Origin: JAOUEA01 sp963797635 | GTDB taxonomy: Bacteria; Actinomycetota; UBA4738; HRBIN12 | Direction of reading: 5' to 3' | Assembly: GCA_963797635.1 (NCBI GenBank) | Contig: CAWCPZ010000009.1 | Coordinates: forward strand, 1-64,000 | Length of the DNA: 64,000 nt | In this document: positions 35,612 through 44,702 of the stretch, in pieces | Position numbering within the stretch: the stretch's first letter is position 1 | How the letters are laid out: the number at the start of each line of letters is the position of its first letter | Program-made: the position numbers and the translations under genes | The notes under the pieces: model-generated | What the model saw: only the letters and a program-made list of their open reading frames with translations | The model's database searches: none | Told to the model about the DNA's origin: nothing

Positions 35612-36433
35612 TTATCGGAGCCCCGGGAAGGCGCTTCGCGCGTTCTCCGCGGTGGCCGTGACGATCTTTTCCACATCGTCATCGCGCACACGTGCGATCT
35701 CGGCGATCGTCAACATGACGTTCGACGGTTCGTTGTTCGAGCCGCGCAGCTTCTGCGGCGACAGGAACGGTGAGTCGGTCTCGACGACGATGCGATCGAG
35801 GTCGACCGCGACGGCGGCTTGTCGAAGGTGTTCGTTCTTCGGGTACGTCACGTTGCCGGCGAAGCTGATCCAGTAGCCGCGCGCGGCGCACTCACGTGCG
35901 ATCGCGGCGTCGCCGCTGAAGCAGTGGATCACCACGCGCTCGGCGGAACCCTCATCGAGGACTCGAAGGACGTCGGGCCATGCGTCGCGGACGTGGACCA
36001 CCATCGGCTTGCCCGTCTCGTTCGACAGGGCGATGTGGGTCTGCAGCACCCGGATCTGATCCTCGGCGGGCGAGTGCATCCGGAAATAGTCCAGGCCGCA
36101 CTCCCCCACACCGATCACGCGTGCGTCGTGGAGCAGTTCCTCGATCCGTGCCGAGGCGGCCTGATCGAAGTCGGAGGCGTCGTGCGGGTGCATGCCCGCC
36201 GTGGCGAACACACCCTCGAGGGAATCGGCCAGTTCGGCGGAACGGGCGCTCGTGGCGGGGTCGACACCGACGCAGATCAGCCGGTCGACGCCCGCGGCCT
36301 TCGCGGTCTCGACCACTTGTGCAGGTTCGTGGTCGAGCAGGAACAGGTGGCAGTGGGTGTCCACCGCCCCGGTGTCAGTCCCTGGTTGAAGGTTCTGGTC
36401 GCTCACGAGCGGCGAGCTTACAAGGGTCTCCAC
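35612..36433 (-). CDS. tatD: TatD family metal-dependent hydrolase (DNase-like)
   Basis: A 273-residue TIM-barrel hydrolase. Metal ligands appear in VDTHCHLF (HxH), GVGECGLDYF, PMVVHVRDA, VIHCFSG and VVETDSPFLSP. TatD proteins are metal-dependent nucleases implicated in DNA quality control. It sits in the conserved metG-tatD order. The first ATG at 36433 gives a 22-residue extension before the barrel; GTG 36406 is a possible shorter start. Confidence 0.92.
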   Translation of the reverse strand: METLVSSPLVSDQNLQPGTDTGAVDTHCHLFLLDHEPAQVVETAKAAGVDRLICVGVDPATSARSAELADSLEGVFATAGMHPHDASDFDQAASARIEELLHDARVIGVGECGLDYFRMHSPAEDQIRVLQTHIALSNETGKPMVVHVRDAWPDVLRVLDEGSAERVVIHCFSGDAAIARECAARGYWISFAGNVTYPKNEHLRQAAVAVDLDRIVVETDSPFLSPQKLRGSNNEPSNVMLTIAEIARVRDDDVEKIVTATAENARSAFPGLR

Positions 36434-36450
36434 ATACGGTCGATGCGGGG

Positions 36451-36466
36451 AGCTTCACGTGAAACA
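36451..36466. promoter_or_regulatory. parS-like ParB binding site
   Basis: AGCTTCACGTGAAACA matches the 16-base parS consensus TGTTTCACGTGAAACA at 14 positions, and the 14-base actinobacterial form GTTTCACGTGAAAC at 13 of 14. The palindromic core TTCACGTGAA is perfect. It lies in the metG-tatD gap, outside coding sequence. Confidence 0.65.
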
Positions 36467-36542
36467 CGATTCCGGCAAGCCTCACCCCCGAGTGAAGGCG
36501 TGGTGGATAACTCGGGCGCGGCCGGATCGGCCCGCGAACGCC

Positions 36543-38087
36543 TCAGTCGGCGTCCAGGCGGGGGAAGAGCGACTCGCCTTTGGTGGTGGAGGTACCCACC
36601 TCGAGGCCTCCCCACTCCACCGACGCGGGCACACGCTGACCCTCGAGTGAGGCCGTCTGGCCGAGCTGGCTCCACAGGCGGCCGGCGGCCGCCGGCATGA
36701 TCGGGAAGATCAGGACGGCGAGGATCCGGAGGGTCTCGGCGCTGGCGTACAGGACGCTGGCGAGCTCCTCGCGCTTGCTCTCGTCCTTCGCGAGCTTCCA
36801 GGGCTCGGTCTCCACCAGGTAGTGGTTGGCGCGATCGACGATGTCCCAGACCGCGATCAGCGCCGGCTGCAGATGGACGGCCAGCATGTGCTCGTCGTAG
36901 CGGGCAACGGCGTCGGCCACCACGCTCGGCAGGTCCGACTCGGCACCTTCGACCACCGGCGCGGGGACCGTGCCGTCGAAGTAGGAACCCAGCATCGCGA
37001 GCACCCGGCTGGCGAGGTTGCCCAGCCCGTTCGCCAGGTCGGCGTTGTGGCGCTCGACCATGGATTCGAAACTGAAGTTGCCGTCCTCGCCGAACCGCAT
37101 CTCGCGCATGAAGTAGTACCGGTAGGAATCGATCCCGAACTGGTCCAGCAGCTCGAACGGATGGATCCCGGTGAGGTTGGTCTTCGACATCTTCTTGCCA
37201 CCCACCGTGAGGAACCCGTGGGCCCACACCTGCGTGGGCGGCTCGACGCCGCCGGCCATCAACATGGCCGGCCAGTAGATCGCGTGGAACCGGAGGATGT
37301 CCTTGCCGATCAGGTGGATGTTGGCGGGCCACACGCGGGCGAACCGATCGGGGTCGGAGGCGTAGCCCGCGGCGGCGATGTAGTTGGTGAGCGCGTCGAA
37401 CCACACGTAGCAGATGTGCTTCGGGTCCCAGGGGATCGGCACACCCCAGCTGAACGACGTGCGGCTGATCGAGAAATCCTGCAGGCCGCCACGGATCAGG
37501 CTGAGCACCTCGTTGCGGCGCGTCTCGGGCTCGACCGCCGAGGGGTGCTGCTCGTAATGCTCCAGCAGCCGATCCGCGTAGGCGGAGAGCCGGAAGAAGT
37601 AGTTCTCCTCCACCAGGTGCTCGACGGGGGTTTCGTGGATCGGGCACAGGCCGCCCTCGAGGAGTTCGTCCTCGTTGTAGTAGGCCTCGCACGAGACGCA
37701 GTAGAGCCCCTCGTAGGAGCCGAGGTAGATGTCCTCCCGGCCGTTGTCGTGCACGGCGTTCAGCAGGGCGGCAACGGCGTGCTCGTGACGTGGCTGGGTG
37801 GTGCGGAGGTAGTCGTCGTAGCCGATGTCGAGCCGCGCCCACACCTCGCGCCACTTGGGCTCCATGTCGTCGACCCACTGCTGCGGGCTGACCCCCGCGC
37901 CTTCGGCCGCCCGCTGGATCTTCAGCCCGTGCTCATCCGTGCCGGTGAGGTGGAAGACCTCCTCGCCGCGGAGCCGGTGGTAGCGCGCGATGAAGTCGTT
38001 GGCCACCGCGTTGTAGGCGTGCCCGATGTGCGGCACGTCGTTCGGGTAATAGATCGGCGTGGTGATGTAGAAGACGTCCCTGCCCAT
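36543..38087 (-). CDS. metG: Methionyl-tRNA synthetase
   Basis: Charges tRNA-Met. The 514-residue class Ia enzyme has PHIGHAYNAV (HIGH signature, His20/His23), the zinc-knuckle region YCVSCEAYY ... GLCPIHETP, WFDALTNYI, GKDILRFHAIYWPA and GKKMSKTNL (KMSKS variant with Thr). It lacks the C-terminal tRNA-binding (EMAP-like) domain, as in other actinobacterial short MetRS. A TATCAT box lies nine bases before the ATG, so the transcript may be nearly leaderless. Confidence 0.96.
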   Translation of the reverse strand: MGRDVFYITTPIYYPNDVPHIGHAYNAVANDFIARYHRLRGEEVFHLTGTDEHGLKIQRAAEGAGVSPQQWVDDMEPKWREVWARLDIGYDDYLRTTQPRHEHAVAALLNAVHDNGREDIYLGSYEGLYCVSCEAYYNEDELLEGGLCPIHETPVEHLVEENYFFRLSAYADRLLEHYEQHPSAVEPETRRNEVLSLIRGGLQDFSISRTSFSWGVPIPWDPKHICYVWFDALTNYIAAAGYASDPDRFARVWPANIHLIGKDILRFHAIYWPAMLMAGGVEPPTQVWAHGFLTVGGKKMSKTNLTGIHPFELLDQFGIDSYRYYFMREMRFGEDGNFSFESMVERHNADLANGLGNLASRVLAMLGSYFDGTVPAPVVEGAESDLPSVVADAVARYDEHMLAVHLQPALIAVWDIVDRANHYLVETEPWKLAKDESKREELASVLYASAETLRILAVLIFPIMPAAAGRLWSQLGQTASLEGQRVPASVEWGGLEVGTSTTKGESLFPRLDAD

Positions 38088-38112
38088 GGTCGGGCCATGA
38101 TACGGGAGCCCG

Positions 38113-38137
38113 CCACTAGTCTGAGGCAGACTAGTGG
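38113..38137. terminator. Perfect 11-bp inverted repeat (hairpin) between rsmI and metG
   Basis: CCACTAGTCTG (38113-38123) and CAGACTAGTGG (38127-38137) are perfect complements around a 3-base AGG spacer. Both genes read on the minus strand, so it lies after the rsmI stop and about 26 bases upstream of metG. It may end rsmI transcription or act as an operator for metG. No T-run follows. Confidence 0.5.
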
Positions 38138-38150
38138 ACGACGACCGGAC

Positions 38151-38976
38151 TCAGCCGCGCTTGAGCAGTTGGCGGTACACGTCGTTGGCCGAGACGTGGT
38201 GTCGCTCGGCGACGGCGTGGGCGGCGTCGCGTTTGCGCATGCCCTCGTCGACGAGCTCCTGCGCCTCGTCGGCGCACGTCTCGAGATCGGGGGTCTCGGG
38301 CGTGTGCTCGCCGTCGATCACGACGACGACCTCGCCCTTGAGCTCGGCATCGCCGATGTGCGACAGCACCTCCGAGATCCGCCCGCGCATGACCTCTTCG
38401 TGGAGCTTGGTGAGCTCACGCGCGATCGCGATGCGCCGGTCGCCCAAGCGCCACCAACGCGTCGCGCAGCAGGATCTGCACCCGCCGCGGAGACTCGAAG
38501 ACGACGAGCGTCCTCGGGTCGTGGCGGAGGGCGTCGAGCCGGCGCATGCGCTCCCCCGGCTTGCGCGGCAGGAACCCCTCGAACGTGAACCGATCGGTGG
38601 GCAGGCCGGAGAGCACCAGCGCCGCCAGCGCGGCCGATGGCCCCGGGACGACCTTCACGTCGATCCCGGCTTCGATCGCGCCGTGCACCAGGCGGTAGCC
38701 GGGATCGGAGACCGAGGGCATGCCGCCGTCGGTGACGAGCGCCACCGAGCTCCCCGACCGGAGGCGTTCGATCAGCTCGTCGGTGCGCTCGCGTTCGTTG
38801 CCTTCGAAGAACGAGACCATCGGCTTGCGGAGAGACAGGCCGTGGAGCAGGCGGCCGGTCCGGCGGGTGTCCTCACATGCGACCAGGTCGACGTCGGCCA
38901 GGACCTCGCGAGCCCGGGGCGCGAGGTCGCCCAGGTTGCCGATCGGCGTGCCCACGAGCCACAGCGTTCCCTCCAC
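38151..38976 (-). CDS. rsmI: 16S rRNA (cytidine-1402 2'-O) methyltransferase RsmI (one frameshift)
   Basis: SAM-dependent tetrapyrrole-methylase-fold enzyme modifying C1402 of 16S rRNA. Motifs are LWLVGTPIGNLGDL, ACEDTRRTGRLL, VALVTDGGMPSVSDPGYRL, VVPGPSAALAALVLSGLP, FTFEGFLPRKPGER and VVFESPRR. At 38442-38447 a GGG that should read GG shifts the frame; the continuation is LGDRRIAIARELTKLHEEV, and the C-terminal domain runs to the TGA at 38151. The GTG start at 38976 fits the family N-terminus (VEGTLWLVG). It is divergent from the DUF3052 and PMT genes, as in many actinobacteria. Confidence 0.92.
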
Positions 38977-39042
38977 GGTTCCAGGGTGACACGATGAGGT
39001 CGCTGCGACCATGCGTCGAAGGACCAGGATGGAAGGACACCG

Positions 39043-39477
39043 GTGGCCGACGGGCACAAGGACTACTCCACGACCCCCTTGTGGAGGAAGCTCGGGATCC
39101 GTGAAGGCTCCAGGGTCCGTCTGCTCAACGCACCCGACGGGTTCGACGACGCGCTCGTCGCGATCGCGCCGCTGCCGAACGCGGTGGACTTCCTCCGCCG
39201 CTCAGCCAAGGGCATCGATGTCGCCGTCCTGTTCACCACCGAACGACAGGTGCTCGAACGCCGGTTCGGCGCGCTGGCGGCCGCGATGGAGCCCGACGGC
39301 CGGCTCTGGGTCGCCTGGCCGAAGAAGGCCTCGAAGGTGGCGACCGACCTGACGTTCGAGATCGTGCAGTCCCACGGACTCGCCGGTGGCATGGTCGACA
39401 ACAAGTCCGCCGCGATCGACGAGGTGTTCCAGGGCTTGCAGTTCGTCTACCGGGTGCAGGACCGACCCGGTCGATGA
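39043..39477 (+). CDS. DUF3052 family protein
   Basis: A 144-residue protein with the DUF3052 layout: LWRKLGIREGSRVRLLNAP, LPNAVDFLRRSAKGIDVAVLF, DGRLWVAWPKKASKVATDLT and GLAGGMVDNKSAAIDEVFQGL. The family is largely actinobacterial and has no established biochemical role. GTG 39043 is supported by the GGAAGGAC site upstream. It precedes the PMT gene with a 45-base gap that carries a separate promoter box. Confidence 0.85.
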   Translation: MADGHKDYSTTPLWRKLGIREGSRVRLLNAPDGFDDALVAIAPLPNAVDFLRRSAKGIDVAVLFTTERQVLERRFGALAAAMEPDGRLWVAWPKKASKVATDLTFEIVQSHGLAGGMVDNKSAAIDEVFQGLQFVYRVQDRPGR

Positions 39478-39510
39478 GTCCGCGGTCGGGATGTTCGGAC
39501 CCGGCGCGGA

Positions 39511-39516
39511 TACCCT
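39511..39516 (+). promoter_or_regulatory. -10 element (TACCCT), leaderless PMT gene
   Basis: TACCCT is six bases before the ATG at 39523. Confidence 0.5.
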
Positions 39517-39522
39517 GACGCG

Positions 39523-41091
39523 ATGTCCGCCCTCCTGCAGCGCCTGAACCGGCCGATCGTGGCGATCCTCGCCGTGGCGGCCCTGGCCGGCATCGCCCGC
39601 GGGTGGGCCCTGGCGAACCCGCCCGACCTGGTCTTCGACGAGGTCTACTACGCGAAGGCGGGCTGCATCTTCGTCGGCGGTTCGGACCAGACGTGCCGCA
39701 TCGACGAGGACGCCGAGCACTACTGGGTCGAGCACAAGTGGGACGTGGGCTCGTGGGTCCACCCCCCGCTGGGCAAGTGGATGACCGGCATGGGCATCAA
39801 GGCGTTCGGGATGGACGCCTTCGGGTGGCGCTTCCCGTCGGCCGTGGCCGGCACGCTGATCGCGGTGATGGTGGCGGTGATCGCCCAGTTGCTGTTCGGC
39901 CGGCCGCTGTGGACGTTCGTCGCCGGTGGGCTGATCGCCCTCGACGGTCTCAACGTGGTGATGTCGCGCGTCGCGATGTTGGACATCCATCTCGCGTTCT
40001 GGGCGGTGCTGGGCTTCCTGTGTCTGGTGCTGGACCGGCGATGGATCGACCGTCGCACCGAACGTGCGCTCGCCGATGAACCCGTCCAGACGGTGACCGT
40101 GGTCGGTGAGGACGGAGCCACGGTCCTGGTCGAGGGGCGCGCGGGGGCGGCCGGGCGCGGGCGGACGCGGGTGCCCTCACCGTTGTGGCGGCCGTGGCGG
40201 TTCGCCTCGGGCGCGGCGATGGGCGCCGCCTGTGCGGTGAAGTGGTCGGGGCTCACGGCGCTCGCGGCCGCCGTGCTGGTCACCGTCGTCTGGGAGACCA
40301 CCCGGCGACATGTCGCAGGGGTGTCCCGCTGGCGGGCGTTCTGGCGGACCGTGGGCATGGAGCTGCTCGGCCTGATCCTGGCCTTCCTGGTGGTGCCGGC
40401 GATCGTGTACATGGCGACCTGGCTGCCGTGGTTCAACCACTTCGGGTGGAGCCTGTCCGCGTGGTGGGAGAACCAGAAGGAGATGTGGCGCTACCACGCC
40501 AACCTCACCGAATTCGCCTACGACTCCAAGACCGACACGTTCACGCCCACCCACGGTTCCTATTCGAAGGCATGGTCGTGGATCTTGATGAAACGTCCCG
40601 TCAACTTCTTCGTGGAGAACACCACGGGCCACGTCCGGCAGATCCTCACGATCGGCAACCTCGCCCTGTTCTGGGGCACGGTGTTCGCGATCCCGTATGC
40701 GGTGTGGTCGTGGGCGAGGACCCGCGACTGGCGTGCGGGCTTCGTGGTGATGCCGTTCCTGGTGATGTGGCTGCCCTGGTTCGTGGTGAGCCGTCCGCAG
40801 TTCTTCTTCTACGTGTTGCCGATGACGCCGTTCATGGCGCTGGCGGCCGTCTACACGCTCCAGGCGTTGTCGGATGCGAGGCTCGTGCTGCACGACGAAG
40901 CCGGTGACGTGGCGATCGATCCGGAGACCGGACTGCCCGCCATCTCCACGCGCCATCCGTTCCGCCCGGTGGTGATGGGCTACCTCGCGATCTTCGTGGT
41001 CCTGTTCGTCTGGTTCTGGCCGTTGCTGGTGGGCGAGCGCCTCACCACGTCGTTCCGTGCGCTCCACATCTGGATGCGCAGCTGGAACTGA
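39523..41091 (+). CDS. Dolichyl-phosphate-mannose--protein mannosyltransferase (PMT family, GT39)
   Basis: A 522-residue polytopic membrane enzyme that transfers mannose from polyprenyl-phosphate-mannose to Ser/Thr of exported proteins. The first outside loop has the catalytic Asp-Glu in LVFDEVYYAK, followed by HKWDVGSWVHPPLGKW and RFPSAVAGTLIAVM. About ten hydrophobic segments follow, with the C-terminal PQFFFYVLPMTPFMALAAVY. A soluble insert (about residues 175-225) separates two membrane groups. Its position divergent from rsmI matches mycobacterial and streptomycete pmt loci. Exported propeller, pilin and lipoprotein products in this window are possible substrates, by inference only. Confidence 0.93.
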   Translation: MSALLQRLNRPIVAILAVAALAGIARGWALANPPDLVFDEVYYAKAGCIFVGGSDQTCRIDEDAEHYWVEHKWDVGSWVHPPLGKWMTGMGIKAFGMDAFGWRFPSAVAGTLIAVMVAVIAQLLFGRPLWTFVAGGLIALDGLNVVMSRVAMLDIHLAFWAVLGFLCLVLDRRWIDRRTERALADEPVQTVTVVGEDGATVLVEGRAGAAGRGRTRVPSPLWRPWRFASGAAMGAACAVKWSGLTALAAAVLVTVVWETTRRHVAGVSRWRAFWRTVGMELLGLILAFLVVPAIVYMATWLPWFNHFGWSLSAWWENQKEMWRYHANLTEFAYDSKTDTFTPTHGSYSKAWSWILMKRPVNFFVENTTGHVRQILTIGNLALFWGTVFAIPYAVWSWARTRDWRAGFVVMPFLVMWLPWFVVSRPQFFFYVLPMTPFMALAAVYTLQALSDARLVLHDEAGDVAIDPETGLPAISTRHPFRPVVMGYLAIFVVLFVWFWPLLVGERLTTSFRALHIWMRSWN

Positions 41092-41144
41092 CCAACGGTC
41101 AGCGTCCGCGGAGCCGGGCGCTGCGCGGGCGGCGGAGCCGCCGG

Positions 41145-41150
41145 TACCCT
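41145..41150 (+). promoter_or_regulatory. -10 element (TACCCT), leaderless hydrolase gene
   Basis: TACCCT is seven bases before the ATG at 41158. Confidence 0.5.
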
Positions 41151-41157
41151 GCCCCGC

Positions 41158-43165
41158 ATGACCCGCCGCGAGCACGTGTGGATCCCCATGGACGACGGCG
41201 TCCGTCTGGCCGCCACCCTCTATCTCCCCGAACCAGGTGATGGTGGCGACGGCCCGTGGCCCGCGTTGCTCGAGGCGCTGCCCTACCGCAAGGACGATGT
41301 GACCGCGTCCTACCGGCCGGAGTACCAGCGGCTCGCCGAGGCCGGCTACGTGATGTGCCGCGTCGATGTCCGCGGCACGGGCACCAGCGAAGGCATCGCC
41401 GAGGACGAGTACCCCGCGATCGAACGCACCGACCTCGTGACCGTGATCGACTGGCTCGCCACCCGCGACTGGTCCACCGGTTCGGTGGGGATGTACGGCA
41501 CGTCGTACTCGGGGTTCAACTCGATCCAACTCGCGATGGAACGGCCGCCCGCGCTTGAAGGCGATCATCCCGATCTTCGCCACGGACGACCGGTTCGGCG
41601 ACGACGTGCACTACTTCGGCGGCGCGCTGAAGGCGCTCGACCTCGTGGACTACCCCACCTACATGGTGGCGATGAACGCGCTGCCGCCGGTGCCGTCGAT
41701 CTTCGGCGACGGCTGGCGCGAGGAATGGGAGCGTCGCGTGCTCGAGACCGAGCCCTGGCTGCTCACCTGGCGCGCGCACCAGCGACTGGACGACTACTGG
41801 AAGTTCGGTTCGCTGCGGTTCGACATCGAAGCGATCGAGTGTCCCACGATGATCATCGCCGGCTGGGCCGACGGCTATCGCAACAACACCTTCCGCACGT
41901 TCGAGGCGTTGACCTGCCCCAAGCGCATGATCATCGGGCCGTGGTCGCACGCCTCCACCGACACGTGCCGGCCCGGACCGAACCACGACCTCATCCCCGA
42001 ACACCTCAAGTGGTGGGATCACTGGTTGAAGGGCATCGACAACGGCGTGGAGTCCGAACCGCCGATCATGGTGTACGTGCAGCGCTCGACGCTGCCGGCG
42101 CCGGACCGCGCCGAGGTGCGCGGCGCGTGGCGGTACGAACCGACCTGGCCCGCCGAGCGCCTCAGCCCCACGACGTTGGCCCTGGCGAAGGCGGAAGCCG
42201 ACCGCGACGGCGACGGGCCCGACCGGCTCGAGGTGCGCGGGGACGTGGGCTGGACCGCCTGGATCTCGTGCGCGGGCGCGATGCCCTGGGGCCAGTCCGC
42301 CGATCAACGACCGGACGAGATCCATTCCCTCACCTACACCTGGGAACCGCTGGAGGACGAGCTGGAGATCATGGGGCAGGCCCGGTTGTCGGTCCGCGTC
42401 ACGTCGAGCGCGCCGGTGGCCTACCTGTCGGCCAAGCTGTGCGACGTGTTCCCCGACGGCACGTCCTCGATGGTCACGCGCGGCATGCTCAACCTCACGT
42501 GCCGCGACTCGCGCGAGGATCCGACGGCCCTCGAGCCCGGCACCACGTACGACATCGAGCTCGAGCTCGAGGCGATGTCGTGGGTGTTCGAAGCCGGTCA
42601 CCGCATCCGGCTGGACCTGGCCGGGAGCGATTGGCCGAACGCGTGGTCGCCCCCCGAACCGGTGACGCTCACGATCGAGCGGGCCACCGCGACGCTGGAG
42701 CTGCCGGTGCTGGACGGGCCCGGTCCCGTCGCCGAGCCACCGCTGGTCCCGCCGCCCAACCGGGTCCTGGCCAACGCCTCTCCCAAGGAACTCCCCAAGG
42801 ACGACCCGGAGAAGGGGTGGGTCGTGTGGGACGTGGCGCACCACCTGCTGCGGCACGAGACCGTCGCCAGCGCCGGGAGCATGGGCAACTACGACGCCGA
42901 TCCGGGGTCCGGCACACCGTCGTTCCGGGAGCTGTACGGCGGCGAGGTCACGGTCTCGACCGACGATCCTGGGATCGCGTCGGTAACGAGCCGGGGTGCC
43001 TTCGATCTGCGGTTCCCCGAAGCGACGTGTTCCTCACGGGTGGACATCACGGTGACCAGCGATCGAGACCACTACGACGTGGCGATCGACCTTCGGGTGA
43101 GTGAAGACGGCGAGGAGCGGTGGCGGCGCCGTTGGGATCAGCGGTTCCCCCGCGACCTGGCCTGA
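41158..43165 (+). CDS. CocE/NonD (X-Pro dipeptidyl-peptidase S15) family hydrolase (one frameshift)
   Basis: A serine hydrolase of about 668 residues. The alpha/beta-hydrolase part reads HVWIPMDDGVRLAATLYLP, RVDVRGTGTSEG and the nucleophile GMYGTSYSGF. The acid and His segments lie at IAGWADGYRNNT and GPWSHAS. The C-terminal jelly-roll domain contains YTWEPLEDELEIMGQARLSV, WVFEAGHRIRLDLAGSDWPN and VTLTIERATATLELPVL. An extra T near 41552 shifts the frame inside ERPPAL; the continuation is KAIIPIFATDDRFGDDV. CocE relatives cleave esters or acyl-peptide bonds; the substrate is unknown. Confidence 0.86.
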
Positions 43166-43211
43166 TCGGGGGTTCCCGGGCTCCCTCCGGGCCGAACCGA
43201 CCCCAGAAACA

Positions 43212-43240
43212 CGAAGTCCCGGCGCGCTGGCCGGGCTTCG
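43212..43240. terminator. Bidirectional hairpin between convergent genes
   Basis: CGAAG (43212-43216) pairs with CTTCG (43236-43240), and CCCGGC (43218-43223) with GCCGGG (43230-43235), leaving one bulged T and a six-base loop. It lies between the hydrolase stop and the convergent YbaK-like stop. There is no long T-run. Confidence 0.55.
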
Positions 43241-43294
43241 GTCTTGATGGGATATCCCGCCATCTACGGTACGGGACCCTGAGCGAAACGACAA

Positions 43295-43837
43295 TCAGTC
43301 GGTGTTGGCGGCGGGCTGCGGCTCGCTGCGAACCGCCCACAGGTTGCCCCGCCTGGTGCCGACGGGCTCGGCCGCGAACGTCTCTGAGGTGAGCGAGGTG
43401 ATCACGACGGGATCGTCGCGGAAGAGCTCCTCGGTCTGGATGCACACGAGCGTTCCGGGCTTTCCCGCCGGGAACACCACCTGCTCACGATCGGCGACCT
43501 CGCGATCGACGAACGTCGGCATCAGCAGGAACAGGCCGAGCGGCGGCCACGCGTCGACCTCGAACTCGGGCATCTTCTCCTCGAGCTCTTGGTCCAGCGC
43601 TCGCTGGGCGTTCGGGTCGTTCATCGCGCGGCGCGCCAGCGCCAGGTCGAGCTGACGGTTCCACGGCACCACCATCAACGCGAGGCCGAACCGGTTCGAC
43701 ATCACGACCGTGCGGACGAGCTCGTCCGTGGGGACGTCGTGGCGTTCGGCGGTCTCTTCGGGCTGGGTGGCGTCGGGGTCCGGCAGGACCAGGAACGGCA
43801 CCCCACGCCCACGCAGGTAATCCAGCACCGACGACAA
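43295..43837 (-). CDS. YbaK/aminoacyl-tRNA deacylase-like protein
   Basis: A 180-residue protein resembling the YbaK/ProX editing domain: an opening LDYLRGRGVPFLVLPDP, a central DELVRTVVMSNRFGLALMVVPW, then FEVDAWPPLGLFLLMPTFVD and EQVVFPAGKPGTLV. Family members deacylate mischarged tRNAs. The usual catalytic Lys cannot be placed with certainty. TTG 43837 is chosen because GAAGGAGG sits at good spacing upstream; the frame is open 42 codons further without similarity. Confidence 0.7.
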   Translation of the reverse strand: MSSVLDYLRGRGVPFLVLPDPDATQPEETAERHDVPTDELVRTVVMSNRFGLALMVVPWNRQLDLALARRAMNDPNAQRALDQELEEKMPEFEVDAWPPLGLFLLMPTFVDREVADREQVVFPAGKPGTLVCIQTEELFRDDPVVITSLTSETFAAEPVGTRRGNLWAVRSEPQPAANTD

Positions 43838-43907
43838 CGCCCCTCCTTCGCTCGACGACGGCTCATCGTAGCGAGCAAGCCATCGGGAACGGAATCCTCC
43901 TTTCGGC

Positions 43908-44630
43908 TCAGAATCCGGGGAGATGATCCCGGAAGAAGACGTAGCCGAGGCCGGCGGCGACATCGAGCAGGCAGTGCGCGATCACGAACGGCCAGGTGCG
44001 CCGCCAGCGGATGAACAACACGCCGAACAGCACACCCATCGCGAGGTTGCCGGCGAACCCACCCCAGCCTTGATACAGGTGGTAGGACGCTCGCAGCAGG
44101 GCGCTGGCCGCGACGGCGGCGAGCGGTGACCACTCGAGCTGACGCAGCCGGCTGATCAGGTAGCCGAGGACGATGATCTCCTCGACGAGCGCGGCTTCAG
44201 CCGCGTTCATCACCAAGACCGGCACCGTCCACCAGTGGCCGAGCGGAGGCGCCGGCACGACGAACCGGTTCACGCCCAGTTCGACCGCGCCGAGATAGAG
44301 CCCCAGGCCCGCGAGGCCGACGACCGCGAACAACGCCACGCCACGCAGGACGTCCTGCCGCGGTCGGTCCCAGGCGAGGCCGATCGAACCGACGCCCTCG
44401 CCGGAACGACGCACGAGGTACAGCACCAGGAACACCGGCGCGAGCCCGAACACGAACCCCGCAACCTGACGCGCGAGCTGCGTGCTCTGGTTCGCCGACG
44501 CGACGACCGTGCCGCGAACGGGCGCCTCGAGCAGGCTGAGCACCGCGTACACCGCGCTCGCCAGGAGCGAGAGCATCAGGACGACGAGGATCTCTTCGTA
44601 CGCGAGGCGGCGGTCGGGTTCGGCCTGCAT
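43908..44630 (-). CDS. CPBP (CAAX-like) intramembrane metalloprotease
   Basis: A 240-residue protein with about six membrane helices. The metal-site motifs are AALVEEIIVLGYLISRL (Glu150-Glu151), LLRASYHLYQGWGG (His184) and FVIAHCLLD (His219). The usual EExxxR has Leu where Arg is expected, a variant form. CPBP proteases act within membranes on substrates that are mostly unknown in actinobacteria. ATG 44630 is supported by a TACAGT box seven bases upstream; an ATG six codons earlier is also in frame. Confidence 0.82.
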   Translation of the reverse strand: MQAEPDRRLAYEEILVVLMLSLLASAVYAVLSLLEAPVRGTVVASANQSTQLARQVAGFVFGLAPVFLVLYLVRRSGEGVGSIGLAWDRPRQDVLRGVALFAVVGLAGLGLYLGAVELGVNRFVVPAPPLGHWWTVPVLVMNAAEAALVEEIIVLGYLISRLRQLEWSPLAAVAASALLRASYHLYQGWGGFAGNLAMGVLFGVLFIRWRRTWPFVIAHCLLDVAAGLGYVFFRDHLPGF

Positions 44631-44637
44631 CGGCGTC

Positions 44638-44643
44638 ACTGTA
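44638..44643 (-). promoter_or_regulatory. -10 element (TACAGT), leaderless CPBP protease gene
   Basis: On the minus strand TACAGT is seven bases before the ATG at 44630 and overlaps the upstream in-frame ATG region. It favours the later start. Confidence 0.5.
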
Positions 44644-44702
44644 CGCATGACCAGAGCGAGGGTTCGCTCCTCTAGACTTCGACCTTCTCCAGGGAGGGTC
44701 GA

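Noticed and set aside
36822..38588. A 588-codon plus-strand frame opposite metG and rsmI
   Set aside because: Antisense shadow with low-complexity composition; metG on the other strand has full family motifs.
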